Below, piece by piece: positions 24,059 through 31,651 of a DNA stretch of 64,000 nucleotides. The notes beneath the pieces are model-generated. The model ran no database searches. It worked only from the letters and a program-made list of their open reading frames with translations, and was not told the DNA's origin. Numbering within the stretch: the first letter of the stretch is position 1; each line of letters opens with the position of its first letter. Source of the stretch: Kibdelosporangium aridum (GTDB taxonomy: Bacteria; Actinomycetota; Actinomycetes; Mycobacteriales; Pseudonocardiaceae); contig NZ_FWXV01000002.1 in NCBI RefSeq assembly GCF_900176515.1, positions 1,488,001 to 1,552,000 on the forward strand, read 5' to 3'. The position numbers and the translations under genes are program-made.

Positions 24059-25237
24059 TCAGGTCCAGTCGGGGCCGCGCTGTGCCCAGCTCCACGCGTA
24101 ACGAGGGTCCTCGCAGGCCTCGGCGCCTTCACCGAGCTCCAACGGACGGAACGTGTCGACCATGACTGCGGTCTCGTCGAAGTAGTCCACGCCAAGCGAC
24201 GCCTCGACAGCGCCTGGCTGTGGGCCGTGCGTGCACCCGCCAGGGTGCAGCGACAACGAACCCAACCCGATCCCAGAACCCTTACGTGCCTCATAGTTTC
24301 CGCCGACGTAGAACATCAGCTCATCCGAGTCCACGTTGGCGTGGTTGTAGGGCACCGGCACCGAGAGCGGGTGGTAGTCCACTTTGCGCGGACAGAACGA
24401 GCACACCACGAAGTTCGGGCCTTCGAACGTCTGGTGCACGGGCGGCGGCTGGTGCACGCGGCCGGTGATCGGTTCGAAGTCACGGATGTTGAACACCCAT
24501 GGGTACAACGCGCCGTCCCAGCCGACCACGTCGAATGGGTGGTGCGCGTAGGTAAAGCGAGTGACGCCCGCGCGGTGCCGCACGAAAACGTCCACGTCCG
24601 TACCGTCGACCAGCAATGGCTCGGTCGGGCCGCGCAGGTCGCGTTCGCAGTACGGCGAGTGCTCGAGGAACTGGCCCTTCGCCGACAGGTACCGCTTGGG
24701 CGGGCCGATGTGACCGGTCGCTTCCAGGATCAGCATTCGGAGGTCCTCGCCGGGAACCACCCGATAGGTGCAGGAGGTCGGGATGACCACGTAGTCGCCG
24801 TCGCCGACGGTCAGCGCCCCGTAGATCGTCTCGATCACCGCGGTCCCGGTCTGGATGTACAGCAGTTCGTCGCCCGCGGCGTTGCGGTACAGCGGTGACG
24901 GCTGGGTCGCCGCGACGAAGCAGATCTTCACGTCGGCGTTGCCGAACAGCAGGCGGCGCCCGGTCACCGCGTCAACCTCGGCCGGGGAGTCCCACTTCAG
25001 CTCCTGTGACCGGAAGTGCCGGGGCTTCAACGGCAGGTTCGGGGTCGTGGTCCGCTCGTCGGACACCTGGACCGCGTTGACGATCGCCGTCGGCAGGTGG
25101 CGGTGGTACAGCAGCGCCGAATCACTTGAGAACCCCTCCACACCCATCAGCTCTTCGGCGTAAAGCGAACCGTCCGGTGCGCGGAACTGGGTGTGCCTCT
25201 TTCGGGGTATCTCGCCCACGCTTCGGTAGTAAGGCAT
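24059..25237 (-). CDS. hmgA: Homogentisate 1,2-dioxygenase
   Basis: A 392-residue cupin-type iron dioxygenase that opens homogentisate to maleylacetoacetate in tyrosine/phenylalanine breakdown. Iron-site residues lie in HANVDSDELMFYVGG (Glu) and LHPGGCTHGP (His pair). The upstream HHPFDVVGWDGALYPW and VPVPYNHANVDSDEL segments are characteristic. ATG follows AGGAGAGGAC. It is divergent from the fahA-containing operon, across a 58-bp region holding a perfect inverted repeat. Confidence 0.95.
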   Translation of the reverse strand: MPYYRSVGEIPRKRHTQFRAPDGSLYAEELMGVEGFSSDSALLYHRHLPTAIVNAVQVSDERTTTPNLPLKPRHFRSQELKWDSPAEVDAVTGRRLLFGNADVKICFVAATQPSPLYRNAAGDELLYIQTGTAVIETIYGALTVGDGDYVVIPTSCTYRVVPGEDLRMLILEATGHIGPPKRYLSAKGQFLEHSPYCERDLRGPTEPLLVDGTDVDVFVRHRAGVTRFTYAHHPFDVVGWDGALYPWVFNIRDFEPITGRVHQPPPVHQTFEGPNFVVCSFCPRKVDYHPLSVPVPYNHANVDSDELMFYVGGNYEARKGSGIGLGSLSLHPGGCTHGPQPGAVEASLGVDYFDETAVMVDTFRPLELGEGAEACEDPRYAWSWAQRGPDWT

Positions 25238-25248
25238 GTCCTCTCCTG

Positions 25249-25265
25249 TGTCCGGATAACGGACA
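25249..25265. promoter_or_regulatory. Candidate operator of the homogentisate cluster
   Basis: TGTCCG-GATAA-CGGACA is a perfect 6-bp inverted repeat with a 5-bp centre, midway between divergent hmgA and the fahA operon. It is a plausible site for the IclR-family regulator encoded at the end of that operon. Confidence 0.55.
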
Positions 25266-25283
25266 TTTTTGTTCAGTTGCCGG

Positions 25284-25289
25284 TACGCT
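25284..25289 (+). promoter_or_regulatory. -10 hexamer of leaderless fahA operon
   Basis: TACGCT ends 6 nt before the GTG of the first gene of the operon. Confidence 0.45.
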
Positions 25290-25295
25290 ACTAGC

Positions 25296-26171
25296 GTGTC
25301 AGCCGTGTCAAGCGCAGTCGAACTCCCGCCGCCCGGCCCTCGAGGTGTTCCGCCCCTGCTCGCGAGGCTTGTCGACGACGCCGCCCTGTTCCCGCCAGGC
25401 AACGCCGCGATGCCCGATGCGATCGCGGCGCACCTGGAAATGCGGTCGTCGAACCGGGCCGCTGTGATGGGCCTCTTCTTGTGCCCAGCGTCCCGGTTGC
25501 CCGAACTGATCACCGAGCTGATCAAGGCCCGGCCGGTCAAGCCGGTCGCCTTGTCGCTGGTGATCGACACCGGCCTTGGCGGCGTACCCAAGGCACTGTC
25601 CATCGTCGAGTCGCGCACCGAGCTGCTCGCCCTGCGGATGGTCGAGATGCCGGCCCCCAACGACGTGGACGACCAGTGGCTCGAGCGGGTCTCCGAGTTC
25701 GTCCCCGAGGACGTCATCCGGGTGATCGAGCCGCGCCGCGGCGGCCCGGACTGGCTGGAGAGCATCCGCAAGGTCGCCGAGCACGGCAGCTGGCCCAAGC
25801 TGCGCTGCGGCGGGCTGAGCCAGCAGGCGTTCCCGACCGTCGACGAGATCTCCGACTTCCTGTCCGTGGTCACCGCGGGCGGCGTGTCGTTCAAAGCAAC
25901 CGCCGGTCTGCACAACGCGGTCCGGCACACTGATGAGGAGACCGGATTCACCCACCACGGCTTCCTCAACCTGCTGGTCGCCACGGCGCGGTCGCTGTCC
26001 GGCGGAGACGTCCGTGAGGCGCTGGGCAGCACCGACTCGGACGCACTCGCCAAGGAAGCGGGCGAGCTGTCGGAGGCAGCCGCACATGCGGTCCGCGGTG
26101 TCTTCGCGTCTTACGGCTCGTGCTCGCTGGCCGAGCCGGTCGCCGACTTGGAACAACTGGGGTTGCTGTGA
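25296..26171 (+). CDS. Unknown protein of the tyrosine catabolic operon
   Basis: A 291-residue soluble protein with no recognised motif. Features are GVPPLLARLVDDAALFPPGNAAM near the N-terminus, a WPKLRCGGLSQQAFPTVDE segment, and FKATAGLHNAVRHTDEETGF with a TATA-like barrel pattern (alternating beta/alpha, KLRCGG and FKATAGL strands). Its GTGA overlap with fahA and divergence from hmgA place it firmly in homogentisate catabolism. One possibility is the maleylacetoacetate isomerase step, since no zeta-class GST or MaiA-like gene is present here. That function is inference only. Confidence 0.6.
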   Translation: MSAVSSAVELPPPGPRGVPPLLARLVDDAALFPPGNAAMPDAIAAHLEMRSSNRAAVMGLFLCPASRLPELITELIKARPVKPVALSLVIDTGLGGVPKALSIVESRTELLALRMVEMPAPNDVDDQWLERVSEFVPEDVIRVIEPRRGGPDWLESIRKVAEHGSWPKLRCGGLSQQAFPTVDEISDFLSVVTAGGVSFKATAGLHNAVRHTDEETGFTHHGFLNLLVATARSLSGGDVREALGSTDSDALAKEAGELSEAAAHAVRGVFASYGSCSLAEPVADLEQLGLL

Positions 26172-27331
26172 CGTGGGTGGAAGACGAGGCCTTCAGCGCC
26201 GACCAGCCGTTCGGTCCGCAGACGCTGCCGTACGGCGTCGTCGACGGCCAGATCGCCGTGCGAGTGGGCGACCAGGCGTTGCCGCTGAGGCCGATCGCGT
26301 CTTCCTTCGGTGAGCACGCCGACCTGGTGTCGGCGGACACGCTGAACCCCCTGCTGGCAGCGGGGAGACAGACGTGGACGGACGTCCGGGCCCGGCTGAT
26401 CGAGCTCACCCAGGCAACAGCGGCGCCGAAGGGCGCCACACTGATACCTATAGATAACGCCGTTCTGCCGTTCCAGGTCGCCGACTACGTGGACTTCTAC
26501 TCGTCGAAACACCACGCGGAGAACGCGGGCCGGATCTTCCGCCCGCACGACGAACCGTTGCTGCCCAACTGGACTCACCTGCCTGTGGGCTACCACGGCC
26601 GCGCAGGGACCGTCGTCGTGTCGGGCACGCCCGTCGTACGGCCGCACGGCCAGCAGCGCGGTCCTGCTTTCGGACCGACGCAGAGGCTGGACATCGAAGC
26701 CGAGGTCGGGTTCGTCTGCGGTGGACCGGTGGCCAGCCGCGTGTCGACGTCGTCCGCCGCGGACCACGTGTTCGGCGTCGTACTCGTGAACGACTGGTCC
26801 GCCAGGGACATCCAGGGCTGGGAGTACCAGCCGCTCGGGCCGTTCCTCGGCAAGTCGTTCGCCACATCTGTGTCGGCGTGGGTGACGCCGCTCGACGCGT
26901 TCTCGGCCGCGCGCGTGCACACGCCGCCGCGTGACCACCCGGTGCAGGAGTATCTGCTCGAGGACCAGCCTTGGGGGCTTGACCTGCTGCTGCAGATCGA
27001 CTGGAACGGCACGGTCGTGTCCCGGCCGCGGTTCGCGGACATGTTCTACTCGTTCGCCCAGCAGCTGGCGCACATGACTGTGAACGGCGCGACCGTACGG
27101 CCCGGCGACCTCTTCGCGTCCGGCACGGTGTCGGGTCCCGAGCGGGACCAATTGGGCTGTTTTCTGGAGATGAGCTGGGGCGGCCGGGACAAGATCACGC
27201 TGGCCGACGGTGCGCAGCGAACGTTCTTGGAGGATCACGACACCGTGCGGATCACCGCGACCGCGCCGGGTCCGAACGGCTCGGTCGTGGGGCTCGCGGA
27301 GGTGGCCGGCACTGTGTTGCCCGCGTCATGA
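26168..27331 (+). CDS. fahA: Fumarylacetoacetase
   Basis: A 387-residue fumarylacetoacetate hydrolase that ends tyrosine degradation with fumarate and acetoacetate. Active-site and metal segments are visible: DYVDFYSSKHHAEN (catalytic His), LPVGYHGRAGTVVVSGTPV, DIEAEVGFV (Glu ligands), VFGVVLVNDWSARDIQGWEY (Asp) and the FLGKSFATSVSAWV loop. GTG overlaps the stop of the preceding gene by 4 bp, and its own stop overlaps the IclR ATG (ATGA). Confidence 0.95.
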   Translation: MTWVEDEAFSADQPFGPQTLPYGVVDGQIAVRVGDQALPLRPIASSFGEHADLVSADTLNPLLAAGRQTWTDVRARLIELTQATAAPKGATLIPIDNAVLPFQVADYVDFYSSKHHAENAGRIFRPHDEPLLPNWTHLPVGYHGRAGTVVVSGTPVVRPHGQQRGPAFGPTQRLDIEAEVGFVCGGPVASRVSTSSAADHVFGVVLVNDWSARDIQGWEYQPLGPFLGKSFATSVSAWVTPLDAFSAARVHTPPRDHPVQEYLLEDQPWGLDLLLQIDWNGTVVSRPRFADMFYSFAQQLAHMTVNGATVRPGDLFASGTVSGPERDQLGCFLEMSWGGRDKITLADGAQRTFLEDHDTVRITATAPGPNGSVVGLAEVAGTVLPAS

Positions 27332-27975
27332 CCTCGCCGGGCGTGCACGGCAAAGAGAGCTCCCTGACGCTCGACCGGGGGCTGGCGTTGCTGCAGGCGG
27401 TCGCGGACTCGGAGTCCGAGGCGCCGACCATCAGCGACCTCGCGGCGGCGATCGGCGCCAGCCGGGCCGCCGTGTACCGCCTTCTGGTGCCGTTGCAGGC
27501 CCGTGGGCTCGTCCGGCGGGAGGGGTCGCGTGTCCGGCTGGGCCTGGGGCTTCTGCGGCTCTCAGCGCGCGTTCTGCCGCAATTGCGGCATGCTGCGTTG
27601 CCCGCGCTGCGTGAACTCGCCGAGTCGATCGGGGCGACGGCGCACCTGACCGTCGCCGACGGAGATGAGGCGCAGGCGGTCGCGGTCGTCGAGCCGTCGT
27701 GGACGGCGTATCACGTCGCCTACCGTGTGGGGACGCGGCATTCGCTGCGCAAGGGGGCTGCGGGCAAGGCCATTCTGTTGCCGTTCGACGGTCCGGAATG
27801 GGTTGCGACGGCGGGAGAGCTGCAAGCTGGGGCGTATGGCATCGCGGCCCCCGTACGCGGTGTGTCAGGGCTACGGGCCAGCGTTGGCGTGGTCACTTTT
27901 GAACGTCTGCACGCGGAGGTTGTGGGGCCTCAGGTTGTGCGGACTGCTGCAGAGGTCGCCGCTGCGTTGCGATGA
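27328..27975 (+). CDS. IclR-family transcriptional regulator
   Basis: A 215-residue regulator with a winged helix (about 14-70, ISDLAAAIGASRAAVYRLLVPL) and a shortened IclR effector domain (HLTVADGDEAQAVAVVEP, HSLRKGAAGKAILL, YGIAAPVRGVSGL). It is shorter than the usual 250 residues. Co-operonic with fahA, so it most likely senses homogentisate or an intermediate and binds the inverted repeat between hmgA and the operon. Its 3' end overlaps the convergent MFS gene by 83 bp. Confidence 0.88.
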   Translation: MTSPGVHGKESSLTLDRGLALLQAVADSESEAPTISDLAAAIGASRAAVYRLLVPLQARGLVRREGSRVRLGLGLLRLSARVLPQLRHAALPALRELAESIGATAHLTVADGDEAQAVAVVEPSWTAYHVAYRVGTRHSLRKGAAGKAILLPFDGPEWVATAGELQAGAYGIAAPVRGVSGLRASVGVVTFERLHAEVVGPQVVRTAAEVAAALR

Positions 27976-29086
27976 CCGCGGGCACGGCTGCTGCTGAGAT
28001 GACGGCCAGTGTCAGCCAGAGCGTGGTTGTGCCGAGCGTCATGAGGCCGGTGAGCAGACCCGGGCCGACCGCGACCGCCGTGCCCCAGGAGAGCTGGAAC
28101 AGGGCACTGGCACGGCCCTGAGCGTCCTTGGGCGCCGCGTCGGCGGCTGCGGCCGTGCTGAGCGGGCTGAAGAGGGCTTCGGCGACGGACATGACCGCGC
28201 TCGTCGCGAAGATGACCGGCGTCGCGGGGAAGATCGCCAGCGCCGCGAAACTCGTCGCGAACAACCCGGCCGCGATGATCATGCCGAGGCTGCGCGGGTA
28301 CTTCTCCGCGATCCGCAGCACGGGTTCCTGCACCAGGACGTAGACGACCGTGCCGATGATCATCGCGGCACCCGCCACCCACGCCGGTCTGTGCAGCTCG
28401 TTGATGATCACGATCGGCAGGACGGTGTACTTGCCGACACTGGCGAGGCAGAACAGGATCTGTGTCGCGCAGATCGCGACATACCTGCGGTCCCGCAGGA
28501 CGAGGGGCCAGCCCGCCTTCGCCGTGGGGTTCGCGGGCGTCGAGATGCCGAGCAGGATCACGCCCGCCAGCCCGAGCAGCGCCGCGGTCACGTAGTTCAC
28601 GACGTTGTAGACCGTCGGATCCGCGACGTTCGGCATGATCCCGACCAGCGCCGATCCGACGCCGAAGCCCACGAACCGGCCGATCGACTGGCGGCCGAGC
28701 AGCCGTTCGAGATCACGCTCGCCGTTGCTGACCGCCTTCGCGAACGGCGCATTTGACGTCCAAAAGAGACGGTCGCCGACGCTGAGCACGGTAGCCACGA
28801 CCACAGCTTCAGCGACCGTGTCGGTCTGCGGGTAGTACGCGAAACCGGCCAGTCTGACCACATTGGACGCGATCACCAGCTTGGCAGGCCCGATCCGGTC
28901 GAGCAGCATGCCGACGGCAGGGCCGACGGTCAGGCCGATGAGTCCCCCGACGGTGAGACTCATCCCCGCCGCGGTGACGCTCAGGTGCTGTGCGTTCACC
29001 AGGAAGAGCAACGCGAACGGTGGCCATGCGCCACTCGCGGTGGAATCGATGATGGACGCGATGGCGAACCGCGTGCGCACAGTCAC
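27893..29086 (-). CDS. MFS transporter
   Basis: A 397-residue major facilitator with about 12 hydrophobic segments and the inter-helix loop GPAVGMLLDRIGPAKLVIASN near TM2-3. It is related to drug or metabolite exporters; the substrate is unknown. GTG start. The last 83 bp run antisense to the end of the IclR gene, more than any other convergent pair here. The true stop could be checked by conservation, but both frames look coding up to the end. Confidence 0.85.
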   Translation of the reverse strand: MTVRTRFAIASIIDSTASGAWPPFALLFLVNAQHLSVTAAGMSLTVGGLIGLTVGPAVGMLLDRIGPAKLVIASNVVRLAGFAYYPQTDTVAEAVVVATVLSVGDRLFWTSNAPFAKAVSNGERDLERLLGRQSIGRFVGFGVGSALVGIMPNVADPTVYNVVNYVTAALLGLAGVILLGISTPANPTAKAGWPLVLRDRRYVAICATQILFCLASVGKYTVLPIVIINELHRPAWVAGAAMIIGTVVYVLVQEPVLRIAEKYPRSLGMIIAAGLFATSFAALAIFPATPVIFATSAVMSVAEALFSPLSTAAAADAAPKDAQGRASALFQLSWGTAVAVGPGLLTGLMTLGTTTLWLTLAVISAAAVPAVIATQRRPLQQSAQPEAPQPPRADVQK

Positions 29087-29090
29087 ACCC

Positions 29091-29110
29091 CCCAGGACCT
29101 AGGTCCCGAC
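29091..29110. promoter_or_regulatory. DosR/DevR-like hypoxia box upstream of cydA
   Basis: CCCAGGACCTAGGTCCCGAC contains the perfect palindrome GGACCTAGGTCC (29095-29106) and agrees at 14 of 20 positions with TTSGGGACTWWAGTCCCSAA. It is centred about 64 bp before the cydA GTG, and a DevS/DevR-like pair lies downstream of the cyd genes. Confidence 0.55.
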
Positions 29111-29164
29111 GATAGAGGACTGCCGCACCCAGCGAAAGATCTTCACCGATCGCATGATTCTGGT

Positions 29165-30634
29165 GTGGACGTTCTGGACCTGGCGCGGTGGCAGTTCGGC
29201 ATCACCACCGTCTACCACTTCTTGATGGTCCCGCTGACGATCGGACTCGCGGTCCTCGTCGCCGGGATGCAGACGGCGTGGGTGCGTACCGGTGACGTGA
29301 AGTACCTGAAGATGACCAAGTTCTGGGGCAAGTTGATGCTGGTCAACTTCGCCATGGGGGTGGTCACCGGGATCGTGCAGGAGTTCCAGTTCGGGATGAC
29401 CTGGAGCGCCTACTCGCGGTTCGTCGGCGACGCGTTCGGCGCGCCGCTGGCGATGGAGGGGTTGCTGGCGTTCTTCGTCGAGTCCACGTTCCTCGGCCTG
29501 TGGATCTTCGGCTGGGACAAGCTGCCCAAGAAGGTCCACCTGGCCTGCGCATGGGCATTCTCGCTGGCCACGGTCGCGTCGGCGTACTTCATCCTGGCCG
29601 CCAACTCGTGGATGCAGCACCCGGTGGGTGTCGAGCTGGTCGACGGGCGGCCGCGGCTGACCTCGATCTGGGCGCTGCTGACCAACAACACCGCACTGGC
29701 CGCGATCCCGCACACGATCGCAGGATGTTTCGCGGTGGCAGGTGCTTTCCTCGTCGGTGTCGCGGTGTGGCACCTGACGCGGCGCAACGAGGAACGCCAG
29801 GTCTGGCGGGCTTCGTTGAAGCTCGGCGGCGTGGTCGGGATGGTCGCCTTCGCGGCGCTCGCGGTCACCGGTGACCTGCAGGGCAAGCTGATGTTCCAGC
29901 AGCAGCCGATGAAGATGGCCGCGGCGGAAGCGTTGTGCCACACCGAACAGCCGGCCAGTTTCTCGATCTTCGCGTACGGCGACGTGGCGCGGCCGGACTG
30001 CGAGAACGTCAAGTCGATCACCGTGCCGGCGTTGCTGTCGTTCTTGGCGCACAACGACTTCTCCAGCGAGGTCAAAGGTATCGAGGACCTCGTCAAGGAG
30101 TACAAGGCGAAATACGGCGAGTTCTACCCGGTCGACCCCCAGTTGGGCGAACTGTCCGGGCAGCCGATCGACTACGTGCCGAATCTGCCCGTGACGTACT
30201 GGGGATTCCGGTTCATGATCGGATTCGGGGCGTTGGCCGCATTGGCCGCGGCGGCGGCTTTGTGGCTGACCCGGGGCGGCCGGATGCCTTCATCGCCGTG
30301 GTTCCGCCGGGCGGCGTTGGCCGGAATCGCCACACCGTTCATCGCCAACAGTTTCGGCTGGATCTTCACCGAGATGGGACGGCAGCCGTTCGTGGTCGTG
30401 CCGAATCCGACCGGGGTCGACGGCGTCTGGATGTTCACCGCGCGCGGTGTTTCCGGGATTTCGGTCGGGGAAGTCCTGACGTCTTTGATCGTGCTGACGC
30501 TGGTTTACGCGGTACTGGCGGTGCTTGAGGTGTTCCTGTTGCGGCGTTATGCCCGCGCCGGGATCGCTGGGGTGATGCCGCCGCCTGACAAGCCCGCCGA
30601 GAAGAAGTCCGACGAACTCGCGTTCGCGTACTAG
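29165..30634 (+). CDS. cydA: Cytochrome bd ubiquinol oxidase subunit I
   Basis: A 489-residue polytopic membrane protein, subunit I of the high-affinity quinol oxidase used at low oxygen. Heme-ligand regions are present: H18 in TTVYHFLMVPL, the His of NSWMQHPVGV, and the Met of WIFTEMGRQPF. The Q-loop (about 240-325) is of the short actinobacterial type. GTG 29165 is chosen because CATGAT lies 6 nt upstream as a -10 and the product begins like known CydA. It heads cydA-cydB-cydDC. Confidence 0.93.
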   Translation: MDVLDLARWQFGITTVYHFLMVPLTIGLAVLVAGMQTAWVRTGDVKYLKMTKFWGKLMLVNFAMGVVTGIVQEFQFGMTWSAYSRFVGDAFGAPLAMEGLLAFFVESTFLGLWIFGWDKLPKKVHLACAWAFSLATVASAYFILAANSWMQHPVGVELVDGRPRLTSIWALLTNNTALAAIPHTIAGCFAVAGAFLVGVAVWHLTRRNEERQVWRASLKLGGVVGMVAFAALAVTGDLQGKLMFQQQPMKMAAAEALCHTEQPASFSIFAYGDVARPDCENVKSITVPALLSFLAHNDFSSEVKGIEDLVKEYKAKYGEFYPVDPQLGELSGQPIDYVPNLPVTYWGFRFMIGFGALAALAAAAALWLTRGGRMPSSPWFRRAALAGIATPFIANSFGWIFTEMGRQPFVVVPNPTGVDGVWMFTARGVSGISVGEVLTSLIVLTLVYAVLAVLEVFLLRRYARAGIAGVMPPPDKPAEKKSDELAFAY

Positions 30635-30643
30635 GAGTCAGTT

Positions 30644-31651
30644 ATGGACCTGGCACTCGTCTGGTTTCTGATCATCGCCTTCTTCTGGCTTGGCTACTTG
30701 TTCCTCGAAGGCTTCGACTTCGGCGTCGGAATGCTGCTGCCGGTGCTCTCGCGGGACGAGACCGAACGGCGCGTGATGGTGAACACCATCGGCCCGGTGT
30801 GGGACGGCAACGAGGTGTGGCTGATTGTCGCCGTCGGTGCGACATTCGCGGCTTTCCCTGGCTGGTACGCGACTTTGCTGAGTTCCGCGTACCTGCCTTT
30901 GCTCGCGGTACTCGTGGGTTTGATCGGACGGGGTGTGGCCTTCGAGTATCGCGGCAAAGTGGATTCGGTGCGCTGGCGGCGGAACTGGGACCGCGTGATC
31001 GTGGCCGGTTCGTGGTTGCCCGCACTGGGTGTCGGGCTGTTGCTGTCGTGGAACGTGCTTGGGTTGCCCATTGACGCGGCCGGAAACCGGGTGGGGTCCG
31101 CGTTCGCGGCCTTCCAATGGGAGACCCTGCTCGGCGCGCTCGCGATCGTAGGTTTTTCGCTCGTACATGGTGCTGTGTTCGTAGCGTTGAAAACCGATGG
31201 GGAAATACGATCGCGAGCGCGCCGCCTGGCGCTGCGCATCGGGCCGGTGGCCTTGTCACCACTGCTGGGTCTCCTGCTCCTGGTGCAGATGCGCGCCGGT
31301 TCCTCGTGGACCTGGCTCGTCGTCGGAATCGTCGTACTGACCGGAATTCTGGCGCTCGTCGTATTGTCCGCAGGGCGGGAAGGACGTGCTTTCGCGCTGA
31401 TGGCCATGGTGATCATCGGCTCGGTGATCGCGTTGTTCGGAGCGTTGTACCCGAACGTCATCCCGTCCACTGTGGACCCGGCATTCTCGTTGACGATCGA
31501 GGGTACGGCGTCGAGCCCGTACACCCTTCAGGTGATGACGTGGATAGCCGGGTTCGGCGCGCCCGCGGTGCTGGTCTACCAAGGCTGGACCTATTGGGTG
31601 TTCCGGAAACGCATTGGCACTGGCCACATTCCGCCGGTGCGTGTGCCATGA
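30644..31651 (+). CDS. cydB: Cytochrome bd ubiquinol oxidase subunit II
   Basis: A 335-residue polytopic membrane protein with the subunit II hallmark FFWLGYLFLEGFDFGVGML at the N-terminus and DGNEVWLIVAVGATFAAFP. ATG follows a GGAGTCAGTT ribosome-binding site 9 bp after cydA. Its stop overlaps the start of the cydDC fusion by 4 bp (ATGA). Confidence 0.95.
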   Translation: MDLALVWFLIIAFFWLGYLFLEGFDFGVGMLLPVLSRDETERRVMVNTIGPVWDGNEVWLIVAVGATFAAFPGWYATLLSSAYLPLLAVLVGLIGRGVAFEYRGKVDSVRWRRNWDRVIVAGSWLPALGVGLLLSWNVLGLPIDAAGNRVGSAFAAFQWETLLGALAIVGFSLVHGAVFVALKTDGEIRSRARRLALRIGPVALSPLLGLLLLVQMRAGSSWTWLVVGIVVLTGILALVVLSAGREGRAFALMAMVIIGSVIALFGALYPNVIPSTVDPAFSLTIEGTASSPYTLQVMTWIAGFGAPAVLVYQGWTYWVFRKRIGTGHIPPVRVP

